Below, piece after piece: positions 12,321 to 20,405 of a stretch of 22,751 nt of DNA (its first letter is position 1; every line of letters starts with the position of its first letter). The translations under genes were made by a program, and so were the position numbers. The stretch lies in the NCBI RefSeq assembly GCF_030826625.1, contig NZ_JAPJNQ010000034.1:1-22751 (forward strand), written 5' to 3'. This DNA comes from Corynebacterium sp. (GTDB taxonomy: Bacteria > Actinomycetota > Actinomycetes > Mycobacteriales > Mycobacteriaceae). Under the pieces are notes generated by a model. The model was not told where the DNA came from and did not search any database. It saw only the letters and a program-made list of their open reading frames with translations.

Positions 12321-13343
12321 TTATTTCCCGTCTAATTTGCTGCCGTAATCAATGACGGAATATTCCTGCAGCTTAGCCAGTTGGTGAATCGACTCGACAT
12401 AGCGAGTAGTACCCGATTTCGAGCGCATGACTAGACTGCGGGTCACCGCACCGGCCGGGCGGTAGGAAACTCCGCGCACCATGTCTCCGTCGGTGACGCC
12501 GGTGGCCGCGAAGTAGCAGTTGTCGGACGAGACCAAATCATTGGTGGTCAGCACCTTGTCCAAGTCGTGTCCGGCAGCGCGGGCCTTTTCAGCCTCTTCT
12601 TCGCTTTGTGGCCACAGTTTGCCTTGGATCTCGCCACCCATGCATTTCATGGCACAGGCAGTAATGATGCCTTCTGGGGTTCCACCAATTCCCATCATCA
12701 TGTCGACGCTGTTGGAGTCGTGAGATTGTGCAGCGGCAATCGCGCCCGCAACATCGCCGTCCATGATCAAACGAACTTTGGCGCCGGCTTCGCGGATTTC
12801 GGCGATGAGCTTTTCGTGGCGTGGGCGATCCAAAACCACGACGTTCATTTCGGCAACGGTGATGCCTTTAGCCTTGGCGACGGCGGCGATATTGTCGGCA
12901 ACCGAGGCGTTGATGTCAATTGCGCCGCGGGCTTCTGGGCCAACGGCAATCTTGTTCATGTAAAACACTGCGGATGGGTCGAACATGGTGCCACGTTCGG
13001 CAGCAGCGATGACGGAAATCGCGTTGGGGCGACCTTCAGCCATCAAGCGTGTGCCATCAACGGGATCCACCGCAATATCGACCTGCGGGCCTTCACCCGT
13101 GCCGACGTTTTCGCCGTTGTAGAGCATCGGAGCTTCGTCCTTTTCACCCTCGCCAATCACCACGACGCCATCCATGTGCACTGAGTTAATCAGGCTACGC
13201 ATGGCATCGACGGCGGCACCGTCGCCCTCATTTTTCTGACCACGACCAACCCAACGGCCCGAGGCCAAAGCGGCAGCTTCGGTCACACGGACTAATTCCA
13301 TGGCGAGGTTGCGGTCAGGGATATACGAGGTGGGAGCGGACAT
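12321..13343 (-). CDS. glpX: Fructose-1,6-bisphosphatase, class II
   Basis: A 340-residue enzyme of usual GlpX length. It dephosphorylates fructose 1,6-bisphosphate in gluconeogenesis and is metal-dependent. Visible motifs are DRNLAMELVRVTEAAALASGRW (10-31), GRGQKNEGDGAAVDAMR, VVIGEGEKDEAPML with metal-binding Glu66 and Glu70, DPVDGT (93-98), and the late GIGGTPEGIITACAMKCMGGE. The start is set at 13343 because AGGAGG lies directly upstream and the family begins shortly before PDRNLAMELV. The longer frame to 13487 crosses the divergent promoter region and is rejected. In corynebacteria this is the only fructose bisphosphatase, needed for growth on acids. Confidence 0.95.
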   Translation of the reverse strand: MSAPTSYIPDRNLAMELVRVTEAAALASGRWVGRGQKNEGDGAAVDAMRSLINSVHMDGVVVIGEGEKDEAPMLYNGENVGTGEGPQVDIAVDPVDGTRLMAEGRPNAISVIAAAERGTMFDPSAVFYMNKIAVGPEARGAIDINASVADNIAAVAKAKGITVAEMNVVVLDRPRHEKLIAEIREAGAKVRLIMDGDVAGAIAAAQSHDSNSVDMMMGIGGTPEGIITACAMKCMGGEIQGKLWPQSEEEAEKARAAGHDLDKVLTTNDLVSSDNCYFAATGVTDGDMVRGVSYRPAGAVTRSLVMRSKSGTTRYVESIHQLAKLQEYSVIDYGSKLDGK

Positions 13344-13484
13344 GAATCCTCCTGAATCTAGCTTGGGCATAATCGTTGCTCCCATTGTTCCACTAATTCT
13401 TTGGCCTAGCCGTCGGGCGCACCCGAGATTTCGAAATCCAGCAGGCTCCAGCGGCGGATTACCACCCGAATGTGGGAAACATGC

Positions 13485-13490
13485 CATACT
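13485..13490 (+). promoter_or_regulatory. -10 box for probably leaderless DUF4245 mRNA
   Basis: CATACT ends 7 nt before the GTG at 13498. AAAGGG is too close to the GTG to serve as a ribosome site, so a leaderless message is the better reading. Confidence 0.4.
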
Positions 13491-13497
13491 AAAGGGC

Positions 13498-14073
13498 GTG
13501 GCTGGCGAATCTAAAAAACCCGCAATTTTTCAGGGTGGCAGGGATATGGTTATCTCCGTCGCTGTCATCGTTATTGCCATGATCGTGGTGGTTGCACCGA
13601 CTGGCTTGTGGTCGTATGGCCCTGGTGAACCAGAATTTGAACCAGTGCACGAGGTTGACCCGCAGGCGTTCATTGATAACGAAGCCCGTGCGAGTGCTTA
13701 TGACATTTACTTCCCGGATGCACCGGAGGAATGGGTACCAAATTCTGCGCGGCGTAAGCTCATCGACGGGCAATCGTCGACAGTGGTCGGTTGGGTGACC
13801 GCAGAACGTGGTTTTATCCAGATCGCGCAAACCGATGTACCGCTCGAAAAAGCGATGCAGTCCTTCGACAGCAAATATCGGCCACTGGAAGATACCCAAC
13901 AGGTTGCCGGGCGGGAGGTCATCGTGAAATCTTCTGATGACGATAGCGTGAGCCGGTTGTGGGGCGTGGACAAAGAAGGCACGACGTTGCTTTTCGACGG
14001 CGTCGCCTCAGATGCAGAATTCACCGAGATTATTGAAGCAACCCTGCAGGCAGCGGCATACCGACCTGTGTAA
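13498..14073 (+). CDS. DUF4245 membrane-anchored protein
   Basis: A 191-residue protein from a GTG start, with a short basic N-terminus, one membrane helix (VISVAVIVIAMIVVVAP, about residues 18-34) and an exported domain. The domain contains YDIYFPDAPEEWVPNSAR, VGWVTAERGFIQIAQTD and GREVIVKSSDDDSVSRLWGV. This matches DUF4245, a family of unknown function found divergent to glpX in corynebacteria and mycobacteria. The frame is open upstream to ATG 13300, but that part overlaps the antisense of glpX and would put about 66 unrelated residues before the helix. Likely located at the outer face of the membrane. Confidence 0.85.
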   Translation: MAGESKKPAIFQGGRDMVISVAVIVIAMIVVVAPTGLWSYGPGEPEFEPVHEVDPQAFIDNEARASAYDIYFPDAPEEWVPNSARRKLIDGQSSTVVGWVTAERGFIQIAQTDVPLEKAMQSFDSKYRPLEDTQQVAGREVIVKSSDDDSVSRLWGVDKEGTTLLFDGVASDAEFTEIIEATLQAAAYRPV

Positions 14074-14074
14074 T

Positions 14075-14096
14075 TACTGTAGCTTGAGCAACAGTC
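14075..14096 (+). terminator. Hairpin after DUF4245 gene
   Basis: ACTGT-A-GCT-TG-AGC-A-ACAGT (14076-14095) forms an 8-bp interrupted stem directly after the stop codon. No T-run follows, so it is a weak terminator in a convergent gap. Confidence 0.35.
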
Positions 14097-14158
14097 AGTA
14101 GAGTCAGCCCTTCGCCACAAAGACAGCGTTGAACTACACTTGGCTGCGAAGCAAACGC

Positions 14159-14181
14159 TTGTACTAAACGTTGTAGTACAA
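14159..14181 (-). terminator. Hairpin over the glutamine synthetase stop codon
   Basis: TTGTACTA (14159-14166) and TAGTACAA (14174-14181) are perfect 8-bp arms around a 7-nt loop. It encloses the last codons and stop of the gene. No U-tract is seen, so it is more likely a 3' stability element or weak terminator. A smaller AAGC/GCTT hairpin lies next to it. Confidence 0.35.
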
Positions 14182-15627
14182 CTCGAATTCTTTCGGCGTC
14201 GGGCCTGTGCGCAGCGGGATGATCTCTTTGTCATATTTCAGCTGGATATGTGAGTCGATGAGTTCATCGCTAAACACACCGGTGCGGGTTAAAAACTCGC
14301 GGTCCGTATCCAAAGCTTCCAAAGAACGCTCCAAGGAATACGGCACTCGCTCTACACTGCGGGAATTTTGGTGGGGCCGGTTGCTGCAGTGTGGGTTGCT
14401 GGCGGCTGCTGAAAGATCAAAATCTGCCGGAGCGCCAGGGTCAATCTTATTTTGGATCCCGTCTAAACCTGCGAGCAATTGTGCGGCAAAGCCTAAGTAG
14501 GGGTTGCCGGAAGGATCAGGTGCGCGGAATTCTAATCGTTTGGCAGCTGGGGTCTTGCCTGCGGCAGGAATCCGGATAGCTGCGGAACGATTCGATTCTG
14601 AATAAGCCAAATTGACCGGAGCTTCAAACCCGGAATACAACCGGCGGTAAGAATTAGCCGTCGGATTGGTAAAAGCCAACACCGCGCCCGCGTGCTTGAG
14701 TAAACCACCGATGTACCACAGAGCGATCTCTGAAAGGCCCGCATAGCCATCACCAGCAAAAAGTGGCTCGCCATTTTTCCACAACGACTGGTGTGCATGC
14801 ATACCACAACCACCGTCGTTTTCTAATGGCTTGGGCATAAACGTTGCGGTCTGTCCCATCGATTCGGCAGTATTTTTAACGATGTACTTGAAGGTCTGTA
14901 AATCATCGCCTGCGCCCAGCAGTGTGTTGAATTTGTAGTTGATCTCCTGCACACCACCGGTGGCAATTTCGTGGTGAAATCGTTCCACCTCAAACCCGCA
15001 TCCGCTCAAATGATGGGCGATCTCATCTCGGACGGCAATGGTTTTATCATAGGGAGCGACAGGGAAGTAACCGTCGCTGAGGTTGATTTGGTTACCACGG
15101 TTGGGCTCACCATTGATCATAGTTTTTTCGCCAGAACGCCACCAGCCCTCATCAGAATCGACATGGTGAAAGGCTGAATTCACTGCAGTGGAATAGCGCA
15201 CCGAATCAAAGACAAAAAACTCTGCTTCGCAACCGATGTAGCAAGTATCAGCGATACCAGTTTTTCGTAGATATTCTTCTGCGCTCCGGGCGATACTGCG
15301 CGGATCGCGCGCGTAGGGAGTTTCGGCAGAATCTGGCTTGTGCACGAAAAACTTCATGTTTACCGTTTTGCGCGCGCGGAACGGATCAATATACGCGGTG
15401 GAAATATCCGGCCGTAGCAACATGTCAGACTCATCCACCGTCGCAAAGCCATCAATCGATGAACCATCGAAAGCGAATCCTTCCGCGGCGGATTCTTCCG
15501 TAAACGCGCTCGCAGGGATGGTCAATGCGTGCTCGATGCCCCGCAGATCGGTAAAACGCATGTCCAAATACTCAACAGAATGAGCTTTGAAAAAATCAAG
15601 AAGTTCGGTCACGGTAGTGACTGCCAT
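14164..15627 (-). CDS. Type I glutamine synthetase homologue lacking the adenylylation tyrosine
   Basis: A 487-residue GSI-type enzyme. It carries FAFDGSSIDGF (51-61), metal ligands in GCEAEFF (Glu134, Glu136), GVQEIN, a modified ATP-site KPLENDGGCGMHAHQS (266-281, His277), Glu335 of GFEAPV, NRSAAIRIP and LEFRAPD. Catalytic residues look intact, so ligation of ammonia or another amine to glutamate is expected. In GlnA of actinobacteria the adenylylated Tyr lies in DKDLYELP. Here the aligned stretch is DFDLSAAAS, with Ser406 in place of Tyr, followed by a non-standard Asn/His/Arg-rich insert to about residue 428. It is therefore probably not controlled by GlnE and is not the main housekeeping GlnA. 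GAGGAGC precedes the ATG. It is the last gene after the cyclodeaminase homologue, 107 nt apart. Confidence 0.88.
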   Translation of the reverse strand: MAVTTVTELLDFFKAHSVEYLDMRFTDLRGIEHALTIPASAFTEESAAEGFAFDGSSIDGFATVDESDMLLRPDISTAYIDPFRARKTVNMKFFVHKPDSAETPYARDPRSIARSAEEYLRKTGIADTCYIGCEAEFFVFDSVRYSTAVNSAFHHVDSDEGWWRSGEKTMINGEPNRGNQINLSDGYFPVAPYDKTIAVRDEIAHHLSGCGFEVERFHHEIATGGVQEINYKFNTLLGAGDDLQTFKYIVKNTAESMGQTATFMPKPLENDGGCGMHAHQSLWKNGEPLFAGDGYAGLSEIALWYIGGLLKHAGAVLAFTNPTANSYRRLYSGFEAPVNLAYSESNRSAAIRIPAAGKTPAAKRLEFRAPDPSGNPYLGFAAQLLAGLDGIQNKIDPGAPADFDLSAAASNPHCSNRPHQNSRSVERVPYSLERSLEALDTDREFLTRTGVFSDELIDSHIQLKYDKEIIPLRTGPTPKEFELYYNV

Positions 15628-15734
15628 ATCTGCTCCTCGCAGAGAGTTTTGTGTACGGGGAAGAACCGCACTGGAATCTGGAGACAACCAGCACCAATCA
15701 GTAACAACCCCAGAAAATCGTCCTTGTTGCAGGA

Positions 15735-16880
15735 TTATTTCAGTGCGGGAGTTTCCCACAGGTTGAGTGATTGCCCAATGCCTTTGTCCAGTGCATTCTG
15801 GTACACATCAGTGGCCCATGCGACATCCTCGACTGGCATTCCACCAACGGAATAGCAGAAGATCTGTTCGTCGTTTTCTCGTCCAGCAATCTTACCCGAG
15901 GCAATGTCTCCCATGTTGGAAATCTGGTCGGCATCCAACCGAGATTCATTGATCATGTCGTACCAGTGACTTCCGATGATGCCCAGTGACTTATAAGTTT
16001 GGCCAGGGCCGTTTTCGTGGAACCACTCGGCATACAAGCCCTCGTAATCCCAGACGAGCGTGCAATCGTCGGAGCGCAGGAAATCTTCATCCAAGCGCGC
16101 GGCAGCCGGGCACAACAACAAAGCGCCTGGCTTGATCCACTCTTTCTTGAAATACGGATACGCCTCAGGGCCGTCTGATGACGTGGTGGTTGCACCGATG
16201 CAGATATCGGAGCCCTCGATGGCTTCTTGCTCGGTATCAACGACGACGACCTCGACGTCGAAATTCTCCCGAATCCATTCTGCAGCCTTTTCCGTTGAAC
16301 CCGCGCTGCGACCTTTCAACTTCACCTTGTTGATCGTTGGACGCTGCGAAATAGCCGAGCCGAGGATTGTTCGTGCCATCACACCGGGGCCGATGATGCC
16401 GACGGTTTCGGCATCTTTTAGCGCCAAATGCTTTACGCCAACTCCCGGCACCGCGCCGGTGCGGTAAGCAGAGAGCAAGTTGGCGGACATGATTGACAAT
16501 GGAGCGCCGGTATCAGCGTCGTTAAGCACGAAAACGTGAATCGATCGTGGAAGTCCTTTGCCACGGTTTTCTGCATTCGAGCCGTACCATTTCACACCCG
16601 TGGTGCGGAAACGCCCGCCGAGATAGGCAGGCATTGCCATGAAGCGACGGTCTGGGCCATCAGTCGGCATCGAATCATGCTTGGGTTCGGCCGGGAAACT
16701 AATTTGCGCGCCGTGTGAGTTCGCAGAAGCACCTGCCATGCGGTAGTCGCCGTCGGCAAGCAGAATGAGTGTCTCTTCCATTGCTTCGACGCACTGCGCG
16801 AAGTCAGTGACTCCGGCGTCGATCATGTCTTGTTCTGAGAGATAGAGAAAGTCAATGCGTGGGGGATTTTTTGCGCTCAC
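15735..16880 (-). CDS. Ornithine cyclodeaminase/mu-crystallin family protein (tyramine oxidase subunit B type)
   Basis: A 381-residue protein, longer than classical ornithine cyclodeaminases. It has Lys97 in GVKWYG, LSAYRTGAVPGVGVKHLA (136-153), the Rossmann NAD(P) loop VGIIGPGVMARTI (160-172), IGATTTSSDGPEAYP and the C-terminal YSVGGMPVEDVAWATDVY. The subgroup is often labelled tyramine oxidase subunit B, a name based on homology; an NAD(P)-dependent amino- or imino-acid reaction is the safer expectation. It starts at GTG 16880 with AAAGGA upstream. It lies 21 nt behind xseB and ahead of a glutamine synthetase homologue, which suggests amine or amino-acid nitrogen metabolism co-transcribed with the exonuclease genes. 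Confidence 0.85.
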   Translation of the reverse strand: MSAKNPPRIDFLYLSEQDMIDAGVTDFAQCVEAMEETLILLADGDYRMAGASANSHGAQISFPAEPKHDSMPTDGPDRRFMAMPAYLGGRFRTTGVKWYGSNAENRGKGLPRSIHVFVLNDADTGAPLSIMSANLLSAYRTGAVPGVGVKHLALKDAETVGIIGPGVMARTILGSAISQRPTINKVKLKGRSAGSTEKAAEWIRENFDVEVVVVDTEQEAIEGSDICIGATTTSSDGPEAYPYFKKEWIKPGALLLCPAAARLDEDFLRSDDCTLVWDYEGLYAEWFHENGPGQTYKSLGIIGSHWYDMINESRLDADQISNMGDIASGKIAGRENDEQIFCYSVGGMPVEDVAWATDVYQNALDKGIGQSLNLWETPALK

Positions 16881-16901
16881 AGGCGTTCCTTTCGCTAGGT
16901 T

Positions 16902-17219
16902 TTAATTTTGAGATTCTGAGTTGTCGGTATTGTCGTTGTCGGTACCGCCGCTGTCGGTATCGTCGCCGGAGCTATTCTCCTTGCCAGCATGAGCATTCAT
17001 TGCATCGTCGACACGTTTGCTTGCTCGGTCTAAATGCTCTTCGCATCGTTTAGCCAACGCTTCGCCACGTTCCCAGTATTTTAGTGACTCATCCAAACCC
17101 ATTTGTCCGAGTTCTAAGATCTTGACGGTTTCGATGAGCTCATCACGTGCTTGCTCGTAGCTGAGATTTTCGATAGGAGTAGCCTCGCTTGGATTACCGG
17201 TGCCAAAGGAATTATTCAT
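16902..17219 (-). CDS. xseB: Exodeoxyribonuclease VII small subunit
   Basis: A 105-residue protein. The conserved part is residues 17-78: NLSYEQARDELIETVKILELGQMGLDESLKYWERGEALAKRCEEHLDRA, the two-helix XseB fold that coats XseA in the exonuclease VII complex degrading single-stranded DNA. The last 25-30 residues are an acidic Asp/Asn/Ser/Gly tail, longer than in most homologues and coded by imperfect TGTCGGTA-type repeats (16922-16965 in plus orientation). It starts at ATG 17219 with AAAGG upstream. It lies 30 nt after xseA. Confidence 0.93.
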   Translation of the reverse strand: MNNSFGTGNPSEATPIENLSYEQARDELIETVKILELGQMGLDESLKYWERGEALAKRCEEHLDRASKRVDDAMNAHAGKENSSGDDTDSGGTDNDNTDNSESQN

Positions 17220-17249
17220 GGTGCAACCTTTCTGGTTAGTTATTGACTA

Positions 17250-18491
17250 TTAATCAGCCCGCTGGGTTCCCATCCCGGCAGCAGTGATCGAACCGTCAGT
17301 GACACGGATGCGTAATTGTGAGCCTGGGGGAGACTGGTTGATATTGGTAACGACTTCGGGTTCGCCATCACGGGGTAAGACCTGCACGATGGCATATCCC
17401 CGCTCAAGAGTTGAAGCAGGCCCAAGTGCAGAAACCTGGCCACGTAGCGCAGAAACCCGTGCCATTTCTTGGCCGAGCACATGCCTAATTTCGCGACGAA
17501 TCGATCCCACGGCAGTAGCAAGCTCATCGCGGCGAGTATTAATAGGCGTGCGCGGATCTGCCAAGACCGGTCGGGAGCGCAAAGCGTCGAGATTGTGGCG
17601 TTCACGTGCTACCCACTGGCCGATTGCTTGTGCCATGCGGTGTCGGGCTTCGTCGAGAAGCGCCCGTTCTTCGGCGACGTCGGGGACAACCCTTTTTGCA
17701 GCATCCGTAGGCGTGGCCGCACGAAGATCTGCGATATTATCCAAGATCGGCGAATCTGGCTCGTGGCCAATGGCAGAGACAACCGGGGTGGACGCGGCAG
17801 AGACTGCGCGCTGGAGAGCTTCATCTGAAAACGGCAGCAAATCTTCTACGCTGCCACCGCCACGAGCGATAATGATGACGTCGACGTCATCGTCGGCATC
17901 AAGGGTTTGCAGAGCATCAACCACTTGGCTTACGGCTTGCGTGCCTTGGACTGCTGTATTGATCACGCGGAAATTCACGGCTGGCCAACGATCACGTGCT
18001 ACGGATAACACGTCACGCTCGGCGGCTGAACCACGACCGGTGATTAACCCGATGGTGCGCGGCAAATAGGGCAACGGCAGCTTCTTGGAGGCGTCGAAAA
18101 GACCCTCGGCGGCCAACGCTCGACGCAAGTTTTCGATGCGTGCGAGCAGTTCGCCGATGCCGACATGACGAATATCCGTGACCCATAATGAAAACGATCC
18201 CCGGCCAGCATAAAACGCAGGTTTGCCGTAGACGACTATGCGATCGCCATCTTTGATTGGGGTGGGGAGATTCTGCAGCAATTGGGTAGGAGCTGTCAGC
18301 GCTACCGACATCTCTTGGTTAACATCGCGCAGTGTGAGATAGGACAGCTTCCAGGACGGTTTCATGTTGATCTGCGTGAGCTGGCCTTCTACCCAGAGGT
18401 AGCCGAGGCGTTCTATCCAGCCTTTGATCTCAGTATTGACGGTGCTGACCGACCATGGATTCTCGAATGTTGCAGGTGGTCTACTCAACAA
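17250..18491 (-). CDS. xseA: Exodeoxyribonuclease VII large subunit
   Basis: A 413-residue catalytic subunit of the ssDNA exonuclease. An N-terminal OB-fold (ENPWSVSTVNTEIKGWIERLG through FSLWVTDI, about 10-107) is followed by the catalytic domain: LPRTIGLITGRGSAAERDVL (143-162), ARGGGSVEDLLPFSDEAL (209-226) and SAIGHEPDSPILD (239-251). A helical region and the ERGYAIVQ motif come last. The only usable starts are TTG at 18491 or TTG at 18488; an in-frame stop lies just before and the ENPW motif must be included. GAAGGG sits 4 or 7 nt upstream, favouring 18488. Divergent from ispH. Confidence 0.93.
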   Translation of the reverse strand: MLSRPPATFENPWSVSTVNTEIKGWIERLGYLWVEGQLTQINMKPSWKLSYLTLRDVNQEMSVALTAPTQLLQNLPTPIKDGDRIVVYGKPAFYAGRGSFSLWVTDIRHVGIGELLARIENLRRALAAEGLFDASKKLPLPYLPRTIGLITGRGSAAERDVLSVARDRWPAVNFRVINTAVQGTQAVSQVVDALQTLDADDDVDVIIIARGGGSVEDLLPFSDEALQRAVSAASTPVVSAIGHEPDSPILDNIADLRAATPTDAAKRVVPDVAEERALLDEARHRMAQAIGQWVARERHNLDALRSRPVLADPRTPINTRRDELATAVGSIRREIRHVLGQEMARVSALRGQVSALGPASTLERGYAIVQVLPRDGEPEVVTNINQSPPGSQLRIRVTDGSITAAGMGTQRAD

Positions 18492-18588
18492 CTATCCCTT
18501 CACTTCACGATGTTTGCTTGCGTATCCAGTGTGCCTCGGGTGCCCCTTTTTGCCGGTGGGGGACTGATGAGGAGCTAACTAGCTTTAG

Positions 18589-18614
18589 ATTAAGCGTCGA
18601 TTATCATGCTTAAT
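18589..18614. promoter_or_regulatory. Inverted repeat in the xseA-ispH divergent promoter region
   Basis: ATTAAGC (18589-18595) and GCTTAAT (18608-18614) are perfect arms over 12 nt, in the 170-nt gap between the divergent genes and 48 nt ahead of the ispH start. An AGCT-AACT-AGCT repeat lies just before it. It may be an operator; the regulator is unknown. Confidence 0.35.
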
Positions 18615-18661
18615 GCTCGCCCATTGTACTGCTTGTTGACGTATTGGATACCCTGGAAGGC

Positions 18662-19651
18662 ATGACTGAACAGGCTGTGCAAGAACCCAATGTTCTCCTT
18701 GCGGCACCCCGAGGCTATTGCGCCGGGGTGGATCGCGCCGTTGAGACGGTGGAAAAAGCCTTAGAAAAATACGGAGCCCCCATATACGTACGCAAAGAAA
18801 TCGTGCACAACAAGTACGTGGTGCAATCGTTTGAAAAGCGTGGCGTAATTTTCGTTAATGAGGCAGAAGAGGCTCCGGAAGGTGCCCACCTGGTGTTTTC
18901 CGCCCACGGCATTTCGCCGGCCGTGCGCGCCGAGGCAACCGAGCGTAAACAATTGACGTTGGATGCGACTTGTCCGTTGGTGACGAAGGTGCACCGCGAG
19001 GCTGAGCGTTTCGCGCGAGACGGCTACCACATTTTGCTGGTTGGCCACGAAGGCCACGAAGAAGTGGAAGGAACCGCTGGGCATGCACCAGAGGTGACAT
19101 ATTTGGTCGATGGAGTTGGTGGCGTCGACAAGCTGCCTGATTTGCTTGCCGACAAAAAAATCGTCTGGCTTTCGCAAACGACGCTGTCTGTGACTGAGAC
19201 CATGGAGATCGTCAACAAATTGCGCGAGCGCTTCCCGCATCTGGAAAACCCACCGAGCGATGACATTTGCTACGCGACGCAGAACCGGCAGGAATCAGTG
19301 CGTGCGATCGCCCCGCAGTGTGAGTTGGTGATCGTGGTTGGTTCGACGAACTCATCGAATTCGAAACGCTTAGTTGAGGTAGCTCTCGACGCTGGGTCTA
19401 AGGCGTCATACCTGGTTGATTTTGCGGATGAGATCAATGAAGAATGGCTCGACGGCGTCGAAACCGTCGGTGTTACCTGTGGTGCTTCGGTGCCGGAATT
19501 ATTGGTACGAGAAGTCGTCGAATGGCTCGATGAACGTGGTTTTTCTCGAGTCAAAGAAATCACTACGACGACAGAAACGATCCAGTTCTCGTTACCTCGT
19601 GATTTGCGTCCAGCGCGAAACCGGAAAAAGCCAGCGCGTAGTTCAAGCTAA
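18662..19651 (+). CDS. ispH: 4-hydroxy-3-methylbut-2-enyl diphosphate reductase
   Basis: A 329-residue iron-sulfur enzyme, the last step of the MEP pathway, reducing HMBPP to IPP and DMAPP. Cluster ligands are Cys20 (PRGYCAGV), Cys104 (DATCPLV) and Cys203 (DICYATQNRQ). Substrate residues include His49 (EIVHNKYVV), His82 (FSAHG), His132 and the catalytic Glu of EEVEGT, and the SSNSKRL loop. The start is at ATG 18662 because GGAAGG lies right before it; an upstream TTG at 18644 would add six residues with no support. The basic C-terminal tail (LRPARNRKKPARSSS) is typical of actinobacterial forms. The stop overlaps the convergent neighbour's stop by 4 nt. Confidence 0.95.
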   Translation: MTEQAVQEPNVLLAAPRGYCAGVDRAVETVEKALEKYGAPIYVRKEIVHNKYVVQSFEKRGVIFVNEAEEAPEGAHLVFSAHGISPAVRAEATERKQLTLDATCPLVTKVHREAERFARDGYHILLVGHEGHEEVEGTAGHAPEVTYLVDGVGGVDKLPDLLADKKIVWLSQTTLSVTETMEIVNKLRERFPHLENPPSDDICYATQNRQESVRAIAPQCELVIVVGSTNSSNSKRLVEVALDAGSKASYLVDFADEINEEWLDGVETVGVTCGASVPELLVREVVEWLDERGFSRVKEITTTTETIQFSLPRDLRPARNRKKPARSSS

Positions 19652-20397
19652 TCTCTGCTGCTGCGACGTCGTTGCTGTGAGTATTGTGAAGAACTGGCGG
19701 TTTGTGCCCGTCGGCTAGCTGTCCGTGTGGGTTCAGCTGGCTGAGTGCTCGTCGCTGCGCTCCGTCCGGACTGGGTGAAATCAGCTTTGGAACGTGGAAG
19801 ACGGGAAGAGCGCACGGGTGAACGAGTAGCGCCGTCGGCACGATTGCGGGCCATTAGCTCTTCTACGGTGACCCGGTTGGATTGTTCGCGGGCTCGCGTA
19901 CTTGAACGCAGGTTGCGACGATCCGAGGCGCGATTGCGGCTTCGTTGCTGCCGACGGTTGCGCTCCGAAGTTCGAGCACGTCCACGTAACAAAAGCAGCC
20001 GCACGATTGCGATGCCTACCGTCAATACCGTGATGAGTGCTAGCGCCGGAAAATATTCAACGACGGGGTAGACCGAGGTCCATATCATCGTTCGCGAAGC
20101 CCAGGCAGCACCTTCCGGAGAATTAGCAATATTGTTTCCCCAGGACGTGAAGAACGCAAAAACCCCGAAAAATAACGGCAACGGGGAAACTGTTAAAAAC
20201 AACGATTCTGGTTCCACAAGCAGTGTCACGAAGATGGCTGCAACAAAAAAGCACAGCAGAAACGGCCAACCTATGCCTTGCATGAGGATGCTGAGCAACA
20301 AACCTGTCACGCTGGCTGCAAGCACTAGTACGAGCGCAAGCGGCAACGACAGGCCTGTGAAACCTGGCGCGGGGGACCTTCGAGACTGGGTAGACAC
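19648..20397 (-). CDS. DUF6542-type four-helix membrane protein with Arg-rich tail
   Basis: A 249-residue protein from a GTG start. Four hydrophobic segments lie at about residues 15-37, 42-62, 66-88 and 108-138. After them comes a strongly basic cytoplasmic tail of about 110 residues, rich in Arg, Ser, Thr and Gln and probably disordered. The membrane part resembles the DUF6542 family found between ispH and rmuC in corynebacteria. Function unknown. A -10 box (TAAGAT) overlapping the rmuC stop suggests its own leaderless message besides read-through from rmuC, 11 nt upstream. Confidence 0.78.
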   Translation of the reverse strand: MSTQSRRSPAPGFTGLSLPLALVLVLAASVTGLLLSILMQGIGWPFLLCFFVAAIFVTLLVEPESLFLTVSPLPLFFGVFAFFTSWGNNIANSPEGAAWASRTMIWTSVYPVVEYFPALALITVLTVGIAIVRLLLLRGRARTSERNRRQQRSRNRASDRRNLRSSTRAREQSNRVTVEELMARNRADGATRSPVRSSRLPRSKADFTQSGRSAATSTQPAEPTRTASRRAQTASSSQYSQQRRRSSRD

Positions 20398-20405
20398 AAT
20401 CGATT

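Noticed and set aside
12567..13184. 205-residue plus-strand frame inside glpX
   Set aside because: It is the antisense of a well-conserved enzyme, with a His/Gly/Asp-rich composition typical of shadow frames.
13300..13497. Upstream start for the DUF4245 protein at ATG 13300
   Set aside because: It would overlap the antisense of the glpX start and promoter and add 66 residues unlike the family. The GTG at 13498 sits behind a -10 box.
15628..15759. Longer start for the glutamine synthetase homologue at 15759
   Set aside because: It would overlap the end of the cyclodeaminase-family gene, and GAGGAGC lies directly before the ATG at 15627, which matches the family N-terminus.
17284..18069. 261-residue plus-strand frame opposite xseA
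   Set aside because: It is a shadow of a strongly conserved gene, Ser/Arg/Thr-rich without motifs.
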